A stretch of 30,196 nucleotides of DNA, taken from NCBI GenBank assembly GCA_947380915.1, contig CANCSY010000016.1:1-30196 (forward strand), given 5' to 3'. This document shows positions 22,920 to 30,196 of this stretch, in pieces. The notes beneath the pieces were generated by a model that was not told the origin of the DNA, made no database searches, and saw only the letters and a list, made by a program, of their open reading frames with translations. Position 1 is the stretch's first letter. Every line of letters starts with the position of its first letter. The DNA comes from Beijerinckiaceae bacterium (GTDB lineage: Bacteria > Pseudomonadota > Alphaproteobacteria > Rhizobiales > Beijerinckiaceae). A program made the position numbers and the translations under genes.

Positions 22920-25900
22920 ATGATGCAACGTTTCAATGCTTCGGCCTGGGCTGTCTCGCATCCAGCCCTGACCCTGTTCTTCATGCTCGCGCTGGCCGCC
23001 GCCGGCGCCTTCTCCTATCAGGGCGTCGGGCGCGCCGAGGATCCGTCTTTCACCATCAAGGTGGTGATCGTTCGCGCAGTCTGGCCGGGCGCGAGCGCTG
23101 CGGAGATGCAAAATCAGGTCGCAGACCCTATCGAGAAGAAGTTGCAGGAGCTGCCCTGGTTCGAAAAGGTCGTCACCTTCACAAAGCCCTCCTTCACCGC
23201 CATGCAGGTGGTTTTCAAGGACAGCACTCCCGCCCGTGACGTGCCATATCTCTTCTACCAGTTGCGCAAGAAGCTGGGCGACATCAAGAACGATCTTCCC
23301 CAGGGCCTGATCGGCCCTTCCATCAATGACGAATATGGAGACGTGGATTCGATCCTCTTCATGTTGACGGGGGATGGCGCGGACTATGCGCAAATGAAAA
23401 CGGTGGTGGAAGGCCTGCGCCAGCGTTTGTTGCGGACCCGCGGCGTCAGCAAGGTGAATATCTATGGCGCGCAGGATGAGAAGGTCTTTGTCGACTTCTC
23501 CAATGCGAAACTGGCGACCCTTGGCATCGATCCGCAGGACATGTTCGCCTCGCTTTCGAAACAAAACGCCATCGTCCCCGGTGGCGTCGTCGACACCTCG
23601 GCCCAGCGCATACCGTTGCGGGTGAGCGGGGGATACGACACTCTGGACTCGGTGCGCAACACGCCGGTCGCCGCGAATGGACTGGTCTTCCGGCTCGGGG
23701 ACATAGCCTCCGTCACGCGCGGCTTTTCGGACCCGCCGGATTTCGTCGCGCGGCAGGAGGCCAAACCCGCCATTGGCGTCGGCGTTGTCATGGCCAAGGG
23801 CGGCAATATCCTCGACTTCGGCAAGAAGGTGAACGCGACTTCCACCGAATTCATGCGCTCTGTGCCGCAAGGATTCGACCTGACGCAGATCGCTGACCAG
23901 CCGCAAGTGGTCGAACATGCGGTGGGCGAGTTCCTGCGTTCCTTCGCCGAGGCGCTGGTGATCGTTCTGCTGGTCAGCTTCCTGGCGCTGGGGCTGCGGA
24001 CGGGGATCGTGGTCGCTCTGTCGGTTCCGCTGGTTCTGGCAATTGTTTTCATCGTCATGAACGCCCTGAGCATCGACCTGCACAGGATCACGCTGGGCGC
24101 GCTCATCATCGCGCTCGGGCTGCTGGTGGACGACGCCATCATCGCGGTGGAAATGATGGTCGTGAAAATGGAGCAGGGCTGGGACCGGGTCCGCGCCGCC
24201 TCCTTCGCCTGGGAGTCCACCGCCTTTCCGATGCTCACAGGCACGCTGGTCACGGCGGTCGGCTTCCTGCCCATCGGCTTCGCCAATTCCTCCGTGGGCG
24301 AATATGCGGGCGGCATCTTCTGGATCGTCGCCATCGCCCTTCTCGCCTCATGGCTGGTGGCTGTCGTCTTCACACCCTATATCGGGGTCAAGCTCCTGCC
24401 CGCACTTGGCGCAGGCGCGCAGCGCCATGACCCAGGCGCTTTATATAAAACGCGCACCTACCACGCTCTGCGCAGGGTCATCCAATGGTGCGTGGATCAT
24501 CGCAGATGGGTGGTGAGCGCGACGGTCGGCGTCTTCGCCCTGTCGATTCTGGGCTTCGGACATGTGCAAAAGCAATTCTTCCCCCTCTCGGAGCGCCCAG
24601 AACTGTTCCTGCAACTGCGCCTGCCCGAGGGAACCGCCTTCGGCGTGACGCATAAAGCAGTCGCCGAGGCCGAAGCGCTGCTGAAGGACGACGCCGACAT
24701 CAGCACCTTCACCGCCTATGTCGGCCAGGGCTCGCCCCGCTTCTGGCTGGGGCTGAACCCGCAACTGCCCAATGAGGCCTTCGCGGAGATCGTGATCGTC
24801 TCGAAGAATGTGGAGGCGCGCGAACGTATCAAGGCAAGGCTCGAAAAGGCGGTCAAGGATGGGCGCCTGACGCAGGCCCGCGTGCGTGTGGACCGCTTCA
24901 ACTTCGGCCCGCCCGTGGGCTTTCCCGTGCAGTTCCGCGTCATCGGCCCCGACACGGCGCAGGTGCGCGCCATCGCCTATCAGGTGCGTGACGTGATGCG
25001 CGCCCATCAATGGATCGTGGACCCCAGTCTCGACTGGAACGAACAATCGCCCTCCATACGGCTGGATGTGGACCAGGATCGCGCGCGGGCGCTGGGCCTG
25101 ACGCCACAGGATATTTCGCAATCTCTCAATATGCTGCTGTCGGGCGTCCCGATCACGACGATACGCGCAGGCGTCGAGAAAATTGACGTCGTGGCGCGGG
25201 CGGGCGAGGCAGAGCGTCGCGATCTCGCCCGTATTGGCGATCTTGTGATCAGGACCATTAACGGCGCGCCAGTCACCCTGTCGCAGGTGGCGCGGCTTGA
25301 ATACACCCACGAGGAGCCGATTATCTGGCGCCTCAATCGCGACATGGCGATTACCGTGCGCGCCGACGTGATCGACGGCGTGCAGGCGCCGGACGCCACA
25401 ACCGCGATCTGGCCGCAGTTGAAATCCATTCGCGACGCCCTGCCGCCGGCCTACAGGATCGAGATCGGCGGCGCCATCGAGGAGTCGGAGAAGGGCAATG
25501 GCTCCATCTTCACCCTGTTCCCGCTCATGGTGCTCGCCATGCTGACGTTGCTGATGATCCAGTTACAGAACTTCTCGCAGGTGATCCTCGTGTTTCTGAC
25601 CGCGCCCCTCGGCATCGTGGGGGCCTCCCTTGGCCTGAATGTCGCGAACAAGCCTTTTGGCTTCGTCGCGCTTCTGGGTCTCATCGCGCTCGCGGGCATG
25701 ATCATGCGCAATGCGGTCATCCTTGTGGATCAGATTGAGAGCGATGTGCGCGAGGGTCTCAGCCTGCGCGTCGCCATTGTCGAATCCACAGTGCGGCGCG
25801 CGCGCCCCGTTGTCCTCACAGCGCTGGCGGCGATCCTCGCCATGGTTCCCCTGTCCGGCTCCGCCTTCTGGGGGCCTATGGCGATCACCATCATGGGGGG

Positions 25901-25982
25901 GCTCTTTGTCGCGACATTCCTGACCCTTCTTTTTCTCCCGGGCCTTTACGCTCTCTGGTTCGCGAAGCGGCTGGATGCTTGA
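22920..25982 (+). CDS. efflux RND transporter permease subunit (AcrB/HAE1-like)
   Basis: This is a 1020-residue inner-membrane proton-driven pump, close to the usual length of about 1030. Layout: first membrane span near residues 15-35, a large periplasmic loop, spans 2-6, second periplasmic loop, then the last spans. The proton-relay pair in span 4 is present (L-L-V-D-D-A-I-I, D404 and D405). Other family blocks are V-W-P-G-A-S-A-A-E-M near the N-terminus and the repeated late motifs L-I-A-L-A-G-M-I-M-R-N-A-V-I-L-V-D. The start has two tandem ATGs and a weak ribosome binding site, consistent with coupling to the adaptor. An outer-membrane factor gene is not in the operon, so a TolC-like protein from elsewhere would be needed. 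Likely exports lipophilic compounds. Confidence 0.94.
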   Translation: MMQRFNASAWAVSHPALTLFFMLALAAAGAFSYQGVGRAEDPSFTIKVVIVRAVWPGASAAEMQNQVADPIEKKLQELPWFEKVVTFTKPSFTAMQVVFKDSTPARDVPYLFYQLRKKLGDIKNDLPQGLIGPSINDEYGDVDSILFMLTGDGADYAQMKTVVEGLRQRLLRTRGVSKVNIYGAQDEKVFVDFSNAKLATLGIDPQDMFASLSKQNAIVPGGVVDTSAQRIPLRVSGGYDTLDSVRNTPVAANGLVFRLGDIASVTRGFSDPPDFVARQEAKPAIGVGVVMAKGGNILDFGKKVNATSTEFMRSVPQGFDLTQIADQPQVVEHAVGEFLRSFAEALVIVLLVSFLALGLRTGIVVALSVPLVLAIVFIVMNALSIDLHRITLGALIIALGLLVDDAIIAVEMMVVKMEQGWDRVRAASFAWESTAFPMLTGTLVTAVGFLPIGFANSSVGEYAGGIFWIVAIALLASWLVAVVFTPYIGVKLLPALGAGAQRHDPGALYKTRTYHALRRVIQWCVDHRRWVVSATVGVFALSILGFGHVQKQFFPLSERPELFLQLRLPEGTAFGVTHKAVAEAEALLKDDADISTFTAYVGQGSPRFWLGLNPQLPNEAFAEIVIVSKNVEARERIKARLEKAVKDGRLTQARVRVDRFNFGPPVGFPVQFRVIGPDTAQVRAIAYQVRDVMRAHQWIVDPSLDWNEQSPSIRLDVDQDRARALGLTPQDISQSLNMLLSGVPITTIRAGVEKIDVVARAGEAERRDLARIGDLVIRTINGAPVTLSQVARLEYTHEEPIIWRLNRDMAITVRADVIDGVQAPDATTAIWPQLKSIRDALPPAYRIEIGGAIEESEKGNGSIFTLFPLMVLAMLTLLMIQLQNFSQVILVFLTAPLGIVGASLGLNVANKPFGFVALLGLIALAGMIMRNAVILVDQIESDVREGLSLRVAIVESTVRRARPVVLTALAAILAMVPLSGSAFWGPMAITIMGGLFVATFLTLLFLPGLYALWFAKRLDA

Positions 25983-26017
25983 AAACGTAGAACCCGCCAA
26001 GACAGGATGGATGTGCC

Positions 26018-26653
26018 ATGAACCGCAATCCGGCGAATGAAAAAACCATAGGCGCAGGATCAACAAAGCCGGAGGGTGAAATGCGTGAAGCGGTTCTTTT
26101 GACCGCCATCCGACTGTTCCGCGATGTAGGCTATCACAAGACCACAGTGGCGGATATCGCGAAGGCCCTGCGGATGAGCCCGGCGAATATCTATCGCTTT
26201 TTCGAGTCGAAGAAAGCGATTCATGAGAGCGCCGCGCGCTTCCTGATGGGCGAAGTCGAGACCGCAGCCAGAACGATTGCGAACGGCGCCGAGCCTGCGA
26301 CCGAGCGCTTGCGAACCCTGTTGGCCACGGTCCACCATATGAACGCCGCACGCTATGTCGAGGACTCGAAAATCCATGAGATGGTCGCGGTGGCGATGGA
26401 GGAGAGCTGGGATGTTTGCGAGGCCCATATCCTTCAGATCACCCTTTACATCGCCCAGGTGATCGGAGACGGCGCCGCAGCAGGCCTGTTTCATGTGGCG
26501 GACGTCGAAGTCGCCGCCAAATGCGTCAGCGGCGCCATGCTCCGCTTTTTCCATCCGCAGATGATCGCCCAATTCAATCACAAGCCGGGCGCGACGCTGC
26601 ATGACATGATCGCCTTCGTGATCGCCGGCCTGACCCCTCAGCCTACGGCATGA
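26018..26653 (+). CDS. TetR/AcrR family transcriptional regulator
   Basis: This is a 211-residue repressor. The N-terminal helix-turn-helix spans about 23-68: A-I-R-L-F-R-D-V-G-Y-H-K-T-T-V-A-D-I-A-K-A-L and M-S-P-A-N-I-Y-R-F-F-E-S-K-K-A-I are textbook TetR. The C-terminal half is the helical ligand-binding and dimer domain, with no recognised subfamily. The ATG follows AGGATGG. It is the last gene of the efflux operon, 35 bp after the pump gene, so it most likely represses its own operon through the inverted repeat at 21713-21736 and is released by a pump substrate. Confidence 0.92.
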   Translation: MNRNPANEKTIGAGSTKPEGEMREAVLLTAIRLFRDVGYHKTTVADIAKALRMSPANIYRFFESKKAIHESAARFLMGEVETAARTIANGAEPATERLRTLLATVHHMNAARYVEDSKIHEMVAVAMEESWDVCEAHILQITLYIAQVIGDGAAAGLFHVADVEVAAKCVSGAMLRFFHPQMIAQFNHKPGATLHDMIAFVIAGLTPQPTA

Positions 26654-26785
26654 GGCGACCGCAGACGAAGCGGCAGGCCATGGAGACGTAGGCGCCACCT
26701 ATAGCCCACAAGGGGTTGGGCTGATTCAGGCATTCAGCCTTTGGATAGGTTTTCCGGGGGCAAGGTCAATTGGTTGCATTCAAGC

Positions 26786-27172
26786 TTATGTCCTCCTTCT
26801 CCATCCCTTCAGCGTTGCCGCTTCCGTCTTGTTCACGATCTCAAGGAAAAGCTTTTGTGCGCTATACTGCCCTTTGGCCGCTCCTAAGGCGATCGAGCGA
26901 ACTGTCGCCCGGAGAATCGGTATTTCTCTGCGCTTGGCACCGTCAGTCATTGTGACCTTTTGGTAGGCTTCGCTGAGGATGATGTCGTGAAGGGTCTCCG
27001 TGCTCATGTGCTGCGGCTTGTTCTTGGCGCCCTTGGGGCGACCACGCGGGTTTCCTGATTGCCCTGGCTTGAATCGCGTTTCTGCAGGTGGCTTGGCGTA
27101 GCCAACCTCGTAGCTAGCCGGCCGATTGGCTGCAGCTTTCTTCTTGGGGGCCTTGCTCTGATCATCGGCCAT
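26786..27172 (-). CDS. DUF5681 domain-containing protein
   Basis: This 128-residue basic protein has a lysine-rich start (A-P-K-K-K-A-A-A), then the DUF5681 core R-F-K-P-G-Q-S-G-N-P-R-G-R-P-K-G-A-K-N (about 31-49), followed by a helical part. The ATG at 27172 is preceded by AGGG; the longer frame to 27292 lies within the upstream methyltransferase gene. It overlaps the end of the methyltransferase frame by 11 bases. The end (G-W-R-R-R-T) may be shorter than in relatives. DUF5681 proteins commonly sit beside ParB-methyltransferase genes in prophage-like or integrative elements of alphaproteobacteria; biochemical role unknown. Confidence 0.8.
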   Translation of the reverse strand: MADDQSKAPKKKAAANRPASYEVGYAKPPAETRFKPGQSGNPRGRPKGAKNKPQHMSTETLHDIILSEAYQKVTMTDGAKRREIPILRATVRSIALGAAKGQYSAQKLFLEIVNKTEAATLKGWRRRT

Positions 27173-28644
27173 GGACTGACCCTTCAGCTTTACGATCTGG
27201 AGAGGTTCCGGCGGTGGGGTCGCTGTGCTTCCTTGGTTTCTTGGATTTTTGGCGGAGTTCGCCTTGCCGAGGGCCCTCAGTCCCCGTCTCATCAGATCTT
27301 GGCCAACCGCAGGCGATCAGTTCTGCGTCATCCTTGGCATGTGTCTCCCACCGGGTGATCATCCGGTCGCAATAGACCGGGGCAATCTCGCAGAGGTTAG
27401 CCCTGCGTACGGTTTTGTGTGCGGCGATAAGCGTCGAGCCAGAACCACCGAAGAGGTCGAGAACCAAGCCACTTCTGCTTGAGACATCCTTGATGGCGTC
27501 GGCGATCATCTGGACGGGCTTTACGGTTGGATGAAGGGCGAGTTCGTCCATACGATCGCGTTTGAGCGTGTTCTCACCCCGATACTCCCAGACGTTGGTC
27601 CGGTAGCGGCCGTACTGACCCAGTTCAAACGTGTTGATGTAAGACGGTGTGCTGTTTTTTAAAGGCGAAGATCATCTCGTGCCTGGATCGGTAGAAGGTT
27701 CCCATCCCGCCATTGTCCTTGACCCAGATGATGGTGTTCTTCAGTTCGGTGTAGAGGTCCTCCGCCGCAGTGAGGACCTCCAGCATGTGACGCCAGTCCA
27801 TGCAGATGAAGTGAATCGATCCATCCACGCTGAATGCGATCAATTCCCGGAAGATATGCCGAAGAAATTCGGTGAACTCGCGGACGGTCATCTCCCCGGA
27901 CGCCATTGCGAATTCGGCGTGCTGGATCTTTCCAAGACCCCCGACGTTACCAGCTATCGCCACGTTATATGGAGGGTCGGTGAAAACCATCTGGGCGCGT
28001 TCGCCGTTCATCAGCGCCGCGATAGTAGGGTTGTCACGGGAATCGCCGCAGATGAGCCTGTGCGGCCCCAGGGCCCAGAGGTCTCCATGATTGCAGCGGC
28101 GAGGGCCTTTGCGCACCTTGGGCAGACGATCATCCGCTGGATCACCATCCTCGACAGGCGCCAGCTCGGCGATGATGCTATCGACCTCAGCGATCGAGAA
28201 TCCGATCGCATCAAACTCCAGGTCGGGCATCGTAAGGTTGAGATCGCTCAACTCCTGCGCGAGCAGTTCCTGGTCCCAGCCAGCGTTTTCTGCATGCTTG
28301 TTGTCGGCCAGCATATAGGCCCTGATCTCGTCCTTGGAGAGATGGTCGACGCGGACGCAGGGGATGGTTGGCAGGCCCTCCTCCATAGCCGCCTGGACAC
28401 GGGCGTGGCCCGCGATGATGACGTTATCGCTGTCCGTAAATACGGGGTTCAAAACCCCAAATGTACGGAAGCTCTTTCTCAGCTCACGGATTTGCTTCCT
28501 TGAGTGCGTCCGCGCGTTTCTTGGATGCGGGAGTAGAGAGGAGGGGGCGACCTGGATGATTTTCAGGTCGAGGCGCGCCAGCGCGAGGGCATTCGTCAGG
28601 ACAGGGGTGGTGTCGGGGGTATTGATCTGCGGTCTTATCTTCAC
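27162..28644 (-). pseudogene. ParB-domain / site-specific DNA methyltransferase fusion, frameshifted
   Basis: The N-terminal part carries a ParB-like nuclease domain (L-L-P-H-P-R-N-A-R-T-H, I-I-A-G-H-A-R-V-Q-A-A). The second part is a beta-class amino-methyltransferase: catalytic motif T-D-P-P-Y-N-V comes before A-L-H-P-T-V-K-P and the SAM motif L-D-L-F-G-G-S-G-S-T. The reading frame breaks at a run of six A on the coding strand (27655-27660). With five, the protein would continue F-K-N-S-T-P-S-Y-I-N-T-F-E-L-G-Q and join the 3' frame ending at 27162. The start is taken as GTG at 28644 with GGAG 7 nt upstream; the frame is open to 28851 without similarity. The shift needed is +1, not the classic -1 slippage, so a true mutation or a sequencing error is likelier than programmed frameshifting. 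Confidence 0.8.
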
Positions 28645-29651
28645 AGGGCAGCTCCAAGCGCAGGCTGCCGCCGCATTCGCGTCAAACAGCCGGGTTGCAG
28701 TTGCTGCCCTGTCCCACGCCGGGGGGATGGCCGCTCGTCCTCTTGGCTTTACCTGGATCCATTGATCCAAGCGCACTCCGGGGCCACACAAGAGAATATA
28801 GCGTAAGAAAATATCCAAGCAGTCTATCGCGGAGTCAATATCAGCGAACAAACCGCAACTTTGAAGGCGGGAGGCTTATTGGTTTTGGAGCCGGTGATGT
28901 CATCAGCCCTGCGCTTGGCGGGTGCATTTGAATGCAGGGGCGGGATCTTTAATTCGGTGCCTCTTAGGGCCCTATCCCGGCAGCCGATTTCCTTGTTTGC
29001 GAGCTGCGAATTCCCTGTTCCAGGCGGCAGGGAAGGGATCATTATACTTCAGGATTCCGGGCGTTTTCGGCCGTGTGGTGGCCGTTTGGCGCCGGATCGG
29101 GAACCTGGTTTCAGGAAATTTCCCTGTATTTTCCCTGTAAACGCGGTTCACCCTCAGGAGACCGGTTCGACCGGACTGCCTCGTCAGCCACGCATTCTCG
29201 TTAATTGGCCCAACCATGGGTCTGTGTAGAAAAGCCCGCGTTTGCGGGGGGGCCTGTTTGTGCATCTCTCGGACACGCGGAGACCGAAAATCTGACTTTG
29301 GCGGCCGATTTTAGGCCCCGGTCTCCGGTCGTCAAATTCAAATGTCCGGATTTTCAAATTGGGCGCCGTGGAGACTGGTTCGATTCGCGCGGCGACCGGT
29401 TTGGTTTTGTCGACGTGCTCGGTTTGCGCCTGCCTAGGATCGCAGGTAAATGACCGATCAAGTTGAGTGTTGGGCTGCGTTCAGTTTAGCCCAAACATTG
29501 CTTCCTGCTCGGCCCAAGCATGCGGCAATGCCATCGTCAGGCCCGATACAATCATGCCGTTCGGCGCGACGCCATCGGCGATCCTAGTTTTTATCGACGA
29601 AACTAAATGATTTGGGAATCCCCCCGGGTTTCAGAATGATGGGGTTCTGCT
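28645..29651. other. 1-kb region without a recognisable gene, probable mobile-element debris
   Basis: Several short frames overlap on both strands, none with convincing start signals. The minus frame 28972-29265 contains repeated N-R-E-F/R-E-N-T-G-K-F-type segments, like low-complexity predicted ORFs often seen beside integrated elements in Rhizobiales; these are probably not proteins. A minus-strand open stretch ending at 29481 (reading A-P-N-G-M-I-V-S-G-L and ending F-G-L-N) could be the 3' tail of a lost gene. No tRNA or attachment site could be established. Confidence 0.45.
29230..29250 (-). terminator. weak intrinsic terminator candidate
   Basis: On the minus strand CCCGC-AAAC-GCGGG (29248-29235) is followed by CTTTTC. 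The stem is only 5 bp and the T-run is short, so termination would be modest. It could end transcription coming from the isochorismatase-family gene to the right. Confidence 0.3.
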
Positions 29652-30196
29652 CTAGAGTTCCCCGGGTTCTCCCTTTTTTAAGAGATCGCTTTCGCACTCC
29701 GCCACACTCATCACCTTCGCCACCGGCCGCAGCGCCTCGATGGAGGTGCGGTGCACTTCCGGCGAGAAGGCCGCGCAGCCATCCGACAAAACCGTGACCT
29801 CGATGTCGCGCACATGGGCGTCGCGCACGGTGGAGGCCACGCCCCCATTGGTGACGATGCCGCCCACCACCAGATGCGTGATCTCCAGCTTGCGCAGCAG
29901 CCAGTCCAGCCGCGTCATGTAGAAAGCCGAATAGGCCAGCTTCTCCACGCTGGCGTCCACCGGCTGCAATTCATCCACCACTGCCTGCCCCCAGGAGCCC
30001 GGCGCGAAATCGCCGCGCCCGAGAAAGGGCCGCATCTGCTTGAGATGGGGCGAGATGATGGGCTCGCCGCCGCGTCCCGGCACGAGCGTGAAAAGCGTGG
30101 CGATCACCAGCCCGCCATGGTCGCGAAAGCGCTGCGCCAGCGGCGCGAGACGGGGTGGCAAGGCTGCGATCTCGGCGCATCCCTGCCCGCCGCGTC
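29652..30196 (-). CDS. isochorismatase-family hydrolase (5' end cut by window edge; usual cysteine replaced)
   Basis: The frame is open to the window edge, beginning with R-G-G-Q-G-C-A-E-I, so the N-terminal D-M-Q-N-D-F segment with the catalytic aspartate is outside. Visible family features are V-I-A-T-L-F-T (strand), the conserved lysine in S-V-E-K-L-A-Y-S-A-F, and the loop I-V-T-N-G-G-V-A-S-T-V-R-D-A, then V-L-S-D-G-C-A-A-F. In cysteine hydrolases that loop reads T-N-x-C-V-x-S-T; here the cysteine codon is GGC, glycine (29841-29843). Some family members, such as true isochorismatases, work without it, so the enzyme may be active with another chemistry or inactive. Amide or carbamoyl hydrolysis would fit the island theme but is not shown. 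The internal TTG at 30161 is not the true start. Confidence 0.82.
   Translation of the reverse strand, partial: RGGQGCAEIAALPPRLAPLAQRFRDHGGLVIATLFTLVPGRGGEPIISPHLKQMRPFLGRGDFAPGSWGQAVVDELQPVDASVEKLAYSAFYMTRLDWLLRKLEITHLVVGGIVTNGGVASTVRDAHVRDIEVTVLSDGCAAFSPEVHRTSIEALRPVAKVMSVAECESDLLKKGEPGEL

Noticed and set aside
22200..24083. Long 627-codon minus-strand open frame
   Set aside because: It is antisense to the adaptor and RND pump genes, whose protein motifs are unambiguous; it is a shadow produced by high GC and third-position bias.
26703..26722. AGCCCA/TGGGCT inverted repeat after the TetR gene as terminator
   Set aside because: The stem is 6 bp with an 8-nt loop and no T-tract; too weak to call.
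27650..27665. Programmed -1 ribosomal frameshift at the A6 run
   Set aside because: The zero frame is TTT AAA AAA CAG and the continuing frame needs +1, so the classic A-AAA-AAC slippage does not give the right product.
29158..29180. ACCGGTTCGACCGGA, another T-loop-like string
   Set aside because: It is a short near-palindrome without a cloverleaf around it.
29377..29386. GGTTCGATTC, resembling a tRNA T-loop
   Set aside because: Flanking bases do not form the T-arm stem and no anticodon or D-arm can be fitted upstream.
1..30196. CRISPR arrays or long tandem repeats
   Set aside because: No regularly spaced repeats were seen on reading the window.

Overview
The window is high-GC and densely packed. 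Its gene families (FCD-type GntR, Urt transporter with TTGA/ATGA-coupled genes, guanidine carboxylase cluster, DUF5681 plus ParB-methyltransferase remnant) fit an alphaproteobacterium, most likely of the Hyphomicrobiales (Rhizobiales). No rRNA or tRNA was found to fix the genus, so this is an inference. The theme is scavenging nitrogen from small amides, urea-like compounds and guanidine.

Region 1 (1-3605): the 5' part of an alpha/beta hydrolase gene (minus) diverges from a GntR/FCD regulator (plus) across a promoter carrying a perfect 16-bp palindrome. After about 0.5 kb without a recognisable gene comes a two-gene minus-strand operon, an SDR oxidoreductase followed by an acetamidase/formamidase-family protein.

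Region 2 (4064-12076): a minus-strand operon urtABCDE (urea/short-chain amide ABC importer), then a second acetamidase/formamidase and a 63-residue single-span membrane protein. A third acetamidase/formamidase, about 66% identical to the second by hand count, diverges from urtA. The importer is thus flanked by two related amidase genes.

Region 3 (12660-20714): a complete-looking guanidine-uptake and carboxylation operon on the minus strand: a guanidine-I (ykkC) riboswitch, a leader hairpin that covers the ribosome binding site, an SsuA/NMT1-type binding protein, permease, ATPase, two DUF1989 proteins (carboxyguanidine deiminase subunits) and a biotin carboxylase of the urea/guanidine carboxylase family. 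Guanidine would be imported, carboxylated, and deiminated to allophanate. The allophanate hydrolase that should finish the pathway is not in the window; where it might be expected lies a truncated IS3-type orfA.

Region 4 (20986-26653): a small EF-hand-like hypothetical protein, then an RND efflux operon on the plus strand (adaptor lipoprotein, inner-membrane pump, TetR regulator) with an inverted-repeat operator candidate over its promoter.

Region 5 (26786-30196): mobile-element debris, comprising a DUF5681 protein, a ParB-domain/DNA methyltransferase gene broken by one extra base in a homopolymer, and about 1 kb of non-coding or degraded sequence. It ends in the 3' part of an isochorismatase-fold hydrolase gene in which the usual nucleophilic cysteine is glycine.
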